From the NCBI RefSeq assembly GCF_011602365.1, contig NZ_JAAONZ010000011.1:1-64000 (forward strand): DNA of 64,000 nt, given 5' to 3'. The translations under genes and the position numbers were made by a program. This document shows, piece after piece, positions 24,966-33,275 of this stretch. The notes under the pieces were generated by a model, which was not told the DNA's origin, searched no databases, and saw nothing but the letters and a program-made list of their open reading frames with translations. This stretch comes from Pseudomaricurvus hydrocarbonicus. GTDB taxonomy: Bacteria > Pseudomonadota > Gammaproteobacteria > Pseudomonadales > Cellvibrionaceae. Position 1 is the stretch's first letter; each line of letters begins with the position of its first letter.

Positions 24966-27338
24966 TTAAGCCGGTAATTTCAACACCGCTTTAGCGATGA
25001 TATCGCGCTGCACTTCATTAGCTCCGGCAAAAATAGTGACCGGACGCGACATCATTAATTGCCAATGCAAGTCGATCAAGGTATCGCCAATACGCGTATC
25101 ACCCACAACACCGCCCCATTCAGCCGCCGCCTCGACATTAAATTCGGTGACGCGTTGCAATAACTCTGAGGCATACAATTTGAGCATGGACACTTCCGGC
25201 CCTGGCTCTCGTCCGCTGTCAGCAATATCGTCACAAATACGAGCATACAACAGTCGATAGTCGTGCAGATCGGCGCATAACTTAGCGAAACGGTCTCGGG
25301 CGCCGCAATCTATATCCAGCTCACGCATAGCCAATAGCTGAGACGAAAGCTCCAACGCCTTGGTAATCAATGCAGGACTGCCAATCCAAATCCGTTCATA
25401 ACCGAGAAGTGACTTGGCGACCTTCCAGCCCTGATCCAGTTCGCCTACCAGATTTTCTCTGGGAACCCGCACGTTATCAAAGAAAACTTCACAAAATTCA
25501 TCTTCACCGGCCAGATTTAAAATCGGTCGTACCGTAATGCCGGGAGTCTGCAAATCGATTAACAGAAAACTAATGCCCTGCTGCTTTTTCTCGTATTTAC
25601 CGGTGCGTACCAAGGTAAAAATATGCGTCGAGTCATTGGCATGGGTGGTCCAGATTTTTTGCCCATTGACCACAAACTCATCACCATCCAAAACCGCTGA
25701 CGTGCGCAGACTGGCCAAATCGGAACCGGCATTAGGCTCGGAATAGCCCTGACACCAGACATGCTCACAGTTGAGAATTTTAGGCAAATAATGAGCGCGC
25801 TGTTCATCAGAGCCCAACAAAATCAAGGTTGGTCCCAGCTGTGATTCACCCAGATCAATAACCCGCGCTACTCCGGCATGTTCCAGCTCTTCGTGATAGA
25901 TCAACTGCTTGCGAAACGACAGTCCCATGCCACCATATTCCCGTGGCCAAGCAGGTGCTCGCCAGCCACTGTCATTGAGGATTCGCAACCAGTGCACTTG
26001 CTGCTCTCCCCGCAGACGACGAAAGGGACGATGAAAATTCTGACGCCATTCAGCAGGAAAGTTTGCAGCCAAAAAGGTACGCAATTCCTGACGGAATTGT
26101 TCATCCGTCAGCGCATCACGATTTCCTGCCAGTTCACGGTTGCTCTCTGTCTCCGTAGTTTGACCCGTGCGGTCCATCTCACCGCCGCTGGCACCAGAAG
26201 AATTGTCAGTCACAGCCCCAAATTCAGGCTGAATGGTGTGAGCCATAAACTGGCGAAGCAGACCCGTAGGTACACCCAACCAACTGTTGTATTGCATCGC
26301 AGCGCGCAAAAACAAGCCGATATCGCACTCTTCGGTGAAACCCATGGCACCATGCAGCTGAACCGCTGTGCGACCAGCCATAGTGGCCACCTCGCCAGCG
26401 CGGGCCTTGGCGGCATAGACACTTGCACACGCCGCAGGACGCTCTGTTAAATCCAGTTCCAGCGCCGCAGCCGACCAGGCCGCGTCGGCCAGCTCGACAT
26501 TAATCCGCATATCAGCACAACGATGCGCCACCGACTGAAATGAACTGAGAGCGCGATCAAACTGACGACGCTGACCCACATAATCACAAGTCGTCTCCAG
26601 CGCTCCGCGAGCCAAACCAGCGAGCTGGGCAGCCGCAGCGACCCGCCCCCAGGCCAGCGCTTTTTCCAGCGCAGCATCTGCAACAGCACCTTGCAGCAAC
26701 GGATAATCTCGCACCGGCGTATTTTTAAAGGTTACTTCGGCATAATGGCCTTGTGCCGTCGCAACACGCTGAACAGTGATACCGTCGGCATTGGCATTGA
26801 CCGCCACAATGGCGGTGCCCTCTGGTGTAGTAGCTGCCACCAGAAGTACACCATCATCTTCTACCGCACACACAAAACGCTTGCGTCCATGCAGCATGCC
26901 AGCGACCTGCCCCCCTTCAGGAAACGCCTCGAAGCGAGTGCCATAGGTGAGGTTATCGGCTTCACTGACCTGCTCCTGCCACGCTAATGCAAAATGCACT
27001 GCGCCAGAAACCAATCCTTCTGCTGAATCCGCAGCAACATCACCCGCAGCCCCCAGAATCACGCTGGGCATCAGTGCACCAGCGATATAGGGCTCCGCAA
27101 ACAAGCGACGGCCAATAATTTCACACAGGGATGCAGCAGCCTTAATGCCCATGCCGGAGCCGCCTTGAGATTCTGGCAGAGCCAAGCCCAGCCAGCCCAA
27201 CTCAGCAATCTCCTGCCATTGCTGGCGATTGCGCACACGCGGCAAACCGACATGACCTTTTTGTTCATTGATGTCCACTTTCGCTTGCAAGTAGTCACTC
27301 GCGCTTTCACGCAGAATTTCGATAATATCGTCACTCAT
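24966..27338 (-). CDS. Fused two-domain acyl-CoA dehydrogenase
   Basis: 790 residues. The N-terminal half (about 1-375) is a beta-type ACAD ending QLHGAMGFTEECDIGLFLRA. A polar linker near 380-405, rich in Ser, Thr, Gly and Glu (SSGASGGEMDRTGQTTETES), joins it to the alpha-type half, which has GYSEPNAGSDLASLR, NGQKIWTTHA and IFAGANEVQRDIIAKAVLKL. A Glu in LLGYERIWIG is the probable base. The linker makes the fusion especially clear. It sits between the SDR gene (nine bases upstream) and the CaiB-type gene, in the operon that also encodes the separate ACAD pair. Confidence 0.93.
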   Translation of the reverse strand: MSDDIIEILRESASDYLQAKVDINEQKGHVGLPRVRNRQQWQEIAELGWLGLALPESQGGSGMGIKAAASLCEIIGRRLFAEPYIAGALMPSVILGAAGDVAADSAEGLVSGAVHFALAWQEQVSEADNLTYGTRFEAFPEGGQVAGMLHGRKRFVCAVEDDGVLLVAATTPEGTAIVAVNANADGITVQRVATAQGHYAEVTFKNTPVRDYPLLQGAVADAALEKALAWGRVAAAAQLAGLARGALETTCDYVGQRRQFDRALSSFQSVAHRCADMRINVELADAAWSAAALELDLTERPAACASVYAAKARAGEVATMAGRTAVQLHGAMGFTEECDIGLFLRAAMQYNSWLGVPTGLLRQFMAHTIQPEFGAVTDNSSGASGGEMDRTGQTTETESNRELAGNRDALTDEQFRQELRTFLAANFPAEWRQNFHRPFRRLRGEQQVHWLRILNDSGWRAPAWPREYGGMGLSFRKQLIYHEELEHAGVARVIDLGESQLGPTLILLGSDEQRAHYLPKILNCEHVWCQGYSEPNAGSDLASLRTSAVLDGDEFVVNGQKIWTTHANDSTHIFTLVRTGKYEKKQQGISFLLIDLQTPGITVRPILNLAGEDEFCEVFFDNVRVPRENLVGELDQGWKVAKSLLGYERIWIGSPALITKALELSSQLLAMRELDIDCGARDRFAKLCADLHDYRLLYARICDDIADSGREPGPEVSMLKLYASELLQRVTEFNVEAAAEWGGVVGDTRIGDTLIDLHWQLMMSRPVTIFAGANEVQRDIIAKAVLKLPA

Positions 27339-27347
27339 ATTGATTAC

Positions 27348-28121
27348 TCACATTGCGATGGTGAAGCCACCGTTAACGGACAATACTTGGCCAGTGATAT
27401 AAGACGCGCCTTCTGAAAGTAAAAAGCATACTGGCACAGAAACCTCTTGCGGAGTTGACCAACGGCCAAGGGGTATTTGTGCCAAATAAGTGTCAGCGAA
27501 ACGTTCATCGGTACGAACCGTTTCTGTCATTGCAGTCGCCACAACGCCAAAACACACCGCGTTACTGCGAATGCCGAAACGAGCCCACTCACGCGCGGCG
27601 GTCATGGTCATACCAAATACAGCAGATTTAGCCGCGGCATAATTGATTTGTCCCAAGCTGCCGCGACGCCCTGCATCCGAAGAGATATTTACAATGGCGC
27701 CAGGGTTTTTGTCTCCACCTTTAGCGCGCTCTAACATATGACGGCCAACCGCTTGAATGAAATTCATAGTGCCGGTCATGTTGACATCAATAACCGATTG
27801 CCATTGCTGCTGGGTCATTTTGTCAATCATGGCAGGGCGGGTAATGCCCGCATTGTTAACCAATCCGTGAATCGCCCCAAATCGCTCAACACCTTCAGCA
27901 ACAGCCCTTTCTGCAAACTCCGGATCTGTAACATTTCCGGCGATGGAAAAAAATTGATCACCCAGCTCTGCGGCCGCATTTTGCAAGGCCTCAGGATTCA
28001 TATCGATGCCGACAACGCTTGCACCTTGCTCCAGTGCCGTACGGCTAATAGCCATACCAATTCCTTGACCGGCACCGGTCACAAGAATGGTGCGCCCGAT
28101 TAAAGACATGGGGTTATTCAT
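27348..28121 (-). CDS. Short-chain dehydrogenase/reductase (3-hydroxyacyl-CoA or hydroxysteroid type)
   Basis: 257 residues; AGGAG precedes the ATG. Classical SDR: TGAGQGIG near 15-22 for NAD(P), NNAG near 90, catalytic Ser in NISSDAGRRG near 145 and YAAAK near 160; an acidic residue after beta-2 (VVGIDMN) favours NAD. It oxidises a hydroxyl to a ketone, probably on a 3-hydroxyacyl-CoA or ring alcohol. Only nine bases separate it from the ACAD fusion. It is the second gene of the 28.7-20.2 kb operon. Confidence 0.92.
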   Translation of the reverse strand: MNNPMSLIGRTILVTGAGQGIGMAISRTALEQGASVVGIDMNPEALQNAAAELGDQFFSIAGNVTDPEFAERAVAEGVERFGAIHGLVNNAGITRPAMIDKMTQQQWQSVIDVNMTGTMNFIQAVGRHMLERAKGGDKNPGAIVNISSDAGRRGSLGQINYAAAKSAVFGMTMTAAREWARFGIRSNAVCFGVVATAMTETVRTDERFADTYLAQIPLGRWSTPQEVSVPVCFLLSEGASYITGQVLSVNGGFTIAM

Positions 28122-28308
28122 TGCAGACTCCTGAAATCATTAATTAATATTATTTTGTGAAATTGCAGGCACTGCCACCGCAATGTGCAGTGTCCAATGT
28201 GCAATGGATAACGCCTCAAGGCGAAAAGCCTGTTCACTGATTATCGTCACGGCAAGACTTGCATTTTGGTCTGCCGTGACACTGATCTTGGTATTGTTGT
28301 AGCGGCAA

Positions 28309-28677
28309 CTACGCAGGATCAAACACAACACAGGGTTCATCGGTGTCAATGCCTGCGATACGGGACTTCACCGGCATGCCGATATAGACCTCTTGCGGCT
28401 CTACACCTTCCACTCGGCTCATCATTCGTGGCCCTTCTTCGAGATCAATAAGGGCGACATTATAAGAGTCTTCCTGGTTTCTGCCTCGAATGACCGTCGT
28501 GGAATAAACGGACCCGCGACCGCATGCTTCTACCCATTGCAAATCATCGGCGCCGGTACCCGGCGAGATAACCCGAGGATAAAACACATGACGACCAGAG
28601 CTCGTGCTGCGTTGAATCATAAAGCGTCCCTGCAGCAAAAAAGCCTTGTAATCGGCATCGGGGTGTATATTTGTCAT
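28309..28677 (-). CDS. DUF35 (OB-fold) protein without zinc-ribbon cysteines
   Basis: 122 residues from ATG 28677; ATGs at 28686 and 28713 are alternatives. The C-terminal OB part matches DUF35 acyl-CoA-associated proteins (DLQWVEACGRGSVYSTTVIR, then VEPQEVYIGMPVKSRI). The N-terminal rubredoxin-like zinc ribbon, normally with four Cys, reads FMIQRSTSSGRHVFYPRVIS and contains none, so it cannot bind zinc in the usual way. DUF35 proteins partner thiolase-fold enzymes, for instance aldolases in steroid degradation. It seems to head the 28.7-20.2 kb operon, though 187 bases separate it from the SDR gene. Compare the intact paralog at 34489. Confidence 0.85.
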   Translation of the reverse strand: MTNIHPDADYKAFLLQGRFMIQRSTSSGRHVFYPRVISPGTGADDLQWVEACGRGSVYSTTVIRGRNQEDSYNVALIDLEEGPRMMSRVEGVEPQEVYIGMPVKSRIAGIDTDEPCVVFDPA

Positions 28678-28953
28678 TTTTTTCATCCGGGTCATTGTCG
28701 TGTGAAAATGCAATCACAGGGTTAATAATCTTCGATCGCGCAACACCGTTTACCTGACATCCTTACTGATCAAGACGACAGATTTTCCTTCATTTTCACT
28801 CTATTCAGGGTGACAATCGACAGAGCCTGAAATATCGCACTCGAAAAATATTGGGCACTATATTTGAAAAGCATTAACACCATGCGCGACAGGTATATTG
28901 TGTGCTCTTGCCTCTTGGCAAGCGTCAAAGTCAGACTCAACACACGCTTGCAC

Positions 28954-28980
28954 AAAAGATGACTATGTGTTAGTTTATGG
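28954..28980 (+). promoter_or_regulatory. Candidate regulon site before the acyl-CoA ligase
   Basis: AAAAGATGACT, three bases, then TGTTAGTTTATGG matches the site at 38006-38032 at 24 of 27 positions. It lies 36 bases before the ligase start at 29016 and in the divergent region with the DUF35 gene. Confidence 0.6.
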
Positions 28981-29015
28981 ATCAATAATAACGTTGTCAA
29001 CAGCGGATAAAATCT

Positions 29016-30644
29016 ATGACCAGTACATCCCCCTACACCTCTTGGAGCGGCACCGAGCAAGACACTATCAATGATTTATTGCGCCGGGCTGTAAACGATA
29101 ATCCCGAGCGTCCCTTTCTCGATTTCCTGGGTAAAATCTACAGCGTAAGCGATATTGATCGCGAAGCTTGTCAGCTGGCTAACGGACTAAAAGCACAGGG
29201 AATCAGCAAGGGCAATACAGTTGCAACCTTGCTTGACAACAGCGCCGAAGCGATTTTTATCTGGCTTGCCATTAACAAACTCGGCGCCGTCAGTGTGCCC
29301 ATCAACACCGCTTACAAAGGCGAATACCTTCGCCACCAACTCAGCGACAGTGCCGCGACCATCGTAATTGCCGAATCTGATTATGCAGAACGGACAGCTG
29401 AAATTGCTGACGGACTATCAGAAATTAAAACGCTGGTTTATCGAGGTGACAAGCCCAACCTGACTGATTTCAAACATCAATTACTTTCCTGGGACGAGCT
29501 GCACAGCACTAATACCTCCGACCCCATGATCGAGGTCTCGCCTGGCGATCTGTCCATGCTGATCTACACCGGAGGCACAACAGGCCCCTCCAAAGGCTGC
29601 ATGGTGAGCCATAATTATGCCTGCAACCTTGCCCAGCTCATCAGCGAAGGCACAGGCCGCAGTAAAGATACCGTCAGCTGGACAGCCCTGCCCTTGTTTC
29701 ATTTAAATGCCGTGGTCAATGTACTCTGTGACCTTAAAGCCGGCGGCCGAATGGCGCTATACCCACGTTTCTCAGTCTCCAACTTCTGGCCTGAAATTGA
29801 ACGTACCGGGGCTAATTACACCACGCTGCTCGGCTCCATGTTCCCTATGCTATTAACCGCACCGGAAAACGATGCTGAAAAACGCTGCCGTGGCCAACTG
29901 GCCATTGTGGGTGGCGCTCCTTTTCCGACCAAATTACAGGAAGCCTGGAAGGAACGCTTCGGAGCCAAGCACACCGTATGCCCCGGTTTTGGTTTGACCG
30001 AGTGCTCACTGGTAACGTCGCTCCCTCTGGAAGCTGAAACCAAACCCGATTGCTCCGGCAAACGCAACAGCAGCTTTGACGTGCGCATCATTGACGACAA
30101 TGGTAATGAAGTTCCCGATGGCCAGTCTGGCGAGGTGATTGTGCGCCCACTTAAACCACACGTCATGTTTAACGGTTACTGGAAACGTCCGGAAGACACT
30201 CTCAAAGTGATGGACAATATGTGGTTCCATACCGGTGACATTGGAAAATTTGATGAGGACGGCTTCTTTTATTTTGTGGATCGCAAAAAAGATTACCTGC
30301 GCCGTCGCGGCGAAAACATTTCCAGTTTTGAAGTGGAATCGTCTTTCCGCCGTCACCCGGCAATCGAAGACATTGCCGCTCACGCAGTCTTGTCTGACAT
30401 GACCGAGGACGATCTGAAAGTCACCATCGTACTGCGTCAGGGTGAAACGATTACGGAAGAGGATTTATGTCGCTGGTCCGCGGATCAGATGCCTTACTTT
30501 GCCGTACCCCGCTATATTGAGTTTCGCACCGAATTGCCTCGCAATCCGGTGGGTCGCGTACTTAAATACAAGCTTCGTGATGAAGGTGTGACATCAACTA
30601 CCTGGGATCGGGAAGTTGCCGACATAAAAATCCAAAAACGCTGA
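29016..30644 (+). CDS. Acyl-CoA synthetase (AMP-binding, CaiC/FadD-like)
   Basis: 542 residues. ANL adenylating enzyme: P-loop LIYTGGTTGPSKG near 185, PGFGLTECSLVTS mid-protein, WFHTGDIGKFDEDGFFYFVD near 410, hinge DRKKDYLRRRGENIS and the catalytic Lys near the end (NPVGRVLKYKLR). It activates a carboxylic acid to its CoA thioester with ATP via an acyl-AMP. It is divergent from the DUF35-led operon, with a candidate regulon site 36 bases upstream, fitting the entry step for the pathway. The ACAD fusion starts about 160 bases downstream on the same strand. Confidence 0.94.
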   Translation: MTSTSPYTSWSGTEQDTINDLLRRAVNDNPERPFLDFLGKIYSVSDIDREACQLANGLKAQGISKGNTVATLLDNSAEAIFIWLAINKLGAVSVPINTAYKGEYLRHQLSDSAATIVIAESDYAERTAEIADGLSEIKTLVYRGDKPNLTDFKHQLLSWDELHSTNTSDPMIEVSPGDLSMLIYTGGTTGPSKGCMVSHNYACNLAQLISEGTGRSKDTVSWTALPLFHLNAVVNVLCDLKAGGRMALYPRFSVSNFWPEIERTGANYTTLLGSMFPMLLTAPENDAEKRCRGQLAIVGGAPFPTKLQEAWKERFGAKHTVCPGFGLTECSLVTSLPLEAETKPDCSGKRNSSFDVRIIDDNGNEVPDGQSGEVIVRPLKPHVMFNGYWKRPEDTLKVMDNMWFHTGDIGKFDEDGFFYFVDRKKDYLRRRGENISSFEVESSFRRHPAIEDIAAHAVLSDMTEDDLKVTIVLRQGETITEEDLCRWSADQMPYFAVPRYIEFRTELPRNPVGRVLKYKLRDEGVTSTTWDREVADIKIQKR

Positions 30645-30667
30645 TAACGATCACCACCCCGTTGAGT

Positions 30668-30695
30668 CTGATCAATACAAATCTGATCAATACAA
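30668..30695 (+). repeat. Short tandem direct repeat
   Basis: CTGATCAATACAA occurs twice (30668-30680 and 30683-30695), period 15 bases, in the gap between ligase and ACAD fusion. It may bind a regulator on one DNA face or be a slippage product. Confidence 0.6.
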
Positions 30696-30716
30696 TGGGC
30701 TCAGTAGATTAATCGT

Positions 30717-30765
30717 CGTCTCACCAAGCCATCACGAGTATTGCGGTCTGCATAGAGGTGAGACG
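30717..30765. promoter_or_regulatory. Inverted repeat upstream of the ACAD fusion
   Basis: CGTCTCACC (30717-30725) and GGTGAGACG (30757-30765) are perfectly complementary 9-base arms with a 31-base spacer. The position, 36 bases before the GTG start at 30802, suggests an operator or leader hairpin; there is no T run. Confidence 0.5.
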
Positions 30766-30801
30766 CCCCTTACATCACAGGTATAGCTACCGGAGAAATG
30801 T

Positions 30802-33165
30802 GTGAGTCACGCAACCGAAGAACAAATCGCCGAACTCAATATGATTCGTGAACAGGCCCAGCGTTTTTTGCAGGATCAGACCCAACCGGAACAACTCAAA
30901 GCACTGCTCGATCATCCAGGCAGTTTTGATCAAACGCTTTGGAATACTGCTGTTGAGCTTGGCTGGCCCATGCTGTCAGCCCCTGAAACCGTTGGCGGAC
31001 TCAACATGGGAATGGCTGGACTCACCACCCTGACCGAACTGCTGGGTAAATACTGTGTCTCCCTGCCACTGATCCCGGCCTATGTGATCATCGAAGCTCT
31101 CCGACAAGCTGAAATGGATGAGCAGGCCCAAATACTGGCCGAGAATCTCGCCAGCGGCACATTCAAAGGCTGCCTGGCATTTGCCGAACCAGGCGACGCC
31201 GCCATTCCCCGCCAGCCATCGGTTACTTTCAATGATCAAGGCCTAAGTGGTCACAAAGCCATCGCTGCTTTTGCGGCAGTGGCCGATACAGCCCTGCTGC
31301 ACGCCACAGACAGCCGTACCGGTCAGGTGGTGATGGTTACTGTTGAGCTGGATCAGGCTGGTGTTAATCGCACCATTCAGCCCGGCTTTGACCAGGCTCG
31401 CGCCGGTGCCGATCTGGTTTTCAGCAACGCCCGAGCCACCGTCATTCATTGCACTCACCCTACCGCGCTGCTGGATCGCAGTCTGGCCCTGGCGGCGCTG
31501 GCCACCGCGTTCGAACAAACAGGCGGGGCTGAACATGCCATGCTGATGGCTCGTGACTACGCACTCGAACGGCAGGTCTTTGGCCAGCCCATTGGTCGAT
31601 TTCAGGGCATCAAGCACAAGATTGCCGATATGTATTGGCGTATTCAGCTGGCTCGCGGTTGCGCACTGGACGCGCAACAAGCCTTTGCCGCGGGCGCCAG
31701 TAACTGGCTCGCTCTGAGTGCCGCCGCCCGCATTGCGGCTACCGATGCCTACGAATTTACCGCCCAGGAAAACATCGAAACCCACGCTGGCATCGGCACC
31801 ACTTGGGCAGGCATGCCACAGCATTACTATCGTCGTTCACGCGCTCTGGCACTGGAACTGGGCAGTGTCCCCGGCTGGCGTAACACCCTGTTGCAGCAAG
31901 CGAATATTGAGCAGCCACTGACGCAAAACGATACCTCTCAGGAAGCCCTGGGCGTCAGTGCCGAACTGCACGAATACCGCCTGCAAGCCCGCGCCTGGTT
32001 AGCCGAGAACGCCTCGGCCTTTTCCGGTGATGCCCGCCGTGGCCTCAGCTTTGAAGAAGACCTGGCTCTAGGTCGCCGCTGGCAAGCGCTCAAGCAGTCA
32101 GCTGGCTACGCCGCTATTAATCTGCCTGCTAAATGGGGCGGCGGTGGACAAAGTGAATTGCACAAAATCATTTTTGGCGAGGAGGAGTTGCGCTACCAAC
32201 TGCCGACTGAGTACTTTGTCATCAGTACCGCTCAGATTATGGCAATCTTTCTGCGCTACGCGCCTGACGAAACCCGCGATGAATTAGGGCCACTGGCCAT
32301 TCGTGGGGATCATATCTGGTGCCAGATGTTCTCCGAACCGGCTGCGGGCTCGGATCTGGCTGCCGTGCGCCTCAAAGCCGTGCGCGAAACCCGCGACGGT
32401 ATCGAGGGCTGGAAGCTGGATGGCCAGAAACTGTGGACCAGCTGGGCTCAAGTAGCCCACTACGGCTTTGTGGTCGCGCGCACCGATACCAGTGTCGTCA
32501 AGCACAAGGGCATTACGACCTTTTTTGTCGACATGAGCACTCCCGGTATTAGCGTGCGTCCGATTCGCCGCATGGCGGGTCACGACGACGTCAATGAAGT
32601 CTTCTTCGACGATGTCTTTATTCCTGACAATCAGCGTCTTGGCCCGGAAAACAAGGGTTTTAACGTCGCCATGGAAATGCTGATGGTGGAACGTATTGCC
32701 GGGGTTTACGATGAAAGCATTGGCGGCGTGTCTTTGGACAAACTGATTGAACTGGCCCGCGATGCTCGCATCGATGGTGCACCGGCCATGGCTGACGGCC
32801 AGGTTCGCGCCGCACTGGCTCAGGGCTTTATCGAGCGTCAGGGGTTGCGCAACATTTATCGCCGCGCCATGGCTGCGATTGAGAATGGCATGGAGCCAGG
32901 ACCCGAAGGCGCCATTCGCAAGCTGATTTTAGGTCGTGCCCGCCAGCGCCAGGGTGCGCTGGCGCTAGATCTGCTCGGTGCTCAGGGCGCCTATATGGAC
33001 CCACAGGGTGACTTCCGCACCGACTTTGCGTGGTCGTGGATTGATCCGGCTGGACGCATTGCCGGCGGCACCGATGAAATACTGTTAAGCACCATTGGCG
33101 AGCGGGTGCTGGGATTGCCTCAGGACCACCGCCCCGATAAGAATGTGCCCTTTAATCAATTGTAA
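30802..33165 (+). CDS. Fused two-domain acyl-CoA dehydrogenase
   Basis: 787 residues from a GTG start; GGAG is six bases upstream, and the nearby ATG at 30799 is out of frame. N-terminal beta-type half (about 1-370): RQVFGQPIGRFQGIKHKIAD near 255 and ETHAGIGTTWAGMPQHYYRR near 325. C-terminal alpha-type half (about 390-787): QMFSEPAAGSDLAAVR, DGQKLWTSWAQ, IRRMAGHDDVNEVFFDDVF and AGGTDEILLSTIGERVLGL. A Glu in MLMVERIAGVYD is the likely base. It is followed by a thiolase-fold protein and a DUF35 protein, suggesting one desaturation-hydration-cleavage module, with hydration supplied by a hydratase encoded elsewhere. Confidence 0.93.
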   Translation: MSHATEEQIAELNMIREQAQRFLQDQTQPEQLKALLDHPGSFDQTLWNTAVELGWPMLSAPETVGGLNMGMAGLTTLTELLGKYCVSLPLIPAYVIIEALRQAEMDEQAQILAENLASGTFKGCLAFAEPGDAAIPRQPSVTFNDQGLSGHKAIAAFAAVADTALLHATDSRTGQVVMVTVELDQAGVNRTIQPGFDQARAGADLVFSNARATVIHCTHPTALLDRSLALAALATAFEQTGGAEHAMLMARDYALERQVFGQPIGRFQGIKHKIADMYWRIQLARGCALDAQQAFAAGASNWLALSAAARIAATDAYEFTAQENIETHAGIGTTWAGMPQHYYRRSRALALELGSVPGWRNTLLQQANIEQPLTQNDTSQEALGVSAELHEYRLQARAWLAENASAFSGDARRGLSFEEDLALGRRWQALKQSAGYAAINLPAKWGGGGQSELHKIIFGEEELRYQLPTEYFVISTAQIMAIFLRYAPDETRDELGPLAIRGDHIWCQMFSEPAAGSDLAAVRLKAVRETRDGIEGWKLDGQKLWTSWAQVAHYGFVVARTDTSVVKHKGITTFFVDMSTPGISVRPIRRMAGHDDVNEVFFDDVFIPDNQRLGPENKGFNVAMEMLMVERIAGVYDESIGGVSLDKLIELARDARIDGAPAMADGQVRAALAQGFIERQGLRNIYRRAMAAIENGMEPGPEGAIRKLILGRARQRQGALALDLLGAQGAYMDPQGDFRTDFAWSWIDPAGRIAGGTDEILLSTIGERVLGLPQDHRPDKNVPFNQL

Positions 33166-33172
33166 CCCTGAG

Positions 33173-33246
33173 CTGGGCATTTGGCGGACATTGACAGTCC
33201 AGTGAGTAACTTGCAAAAACTCGCTGCTCAACGTCCGCCAGCCCAG
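33173..33246. other. Long interrupted hairpin between the ACAD fusion and thiolase-fold genes
   Basis: CTGGGC (33173-33178) pairs with GCCCAG (33241-33246), and GGCGGAC (33183-33189) with GTCCGCC (33233-33239). There is no T tract, so it is more likely an mRNA-stability or processing element than a terminator. Confidence 0.5.
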
Positions 33247-33275
33247 CCATTTTTCCTCACTGGCGAATAATCAAT

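Noticed and set aside
25878-26450. 190-codon plus-strand frame
   Set aside because: Antisense to the fused ACAD linker and flavin helix; no family signal.
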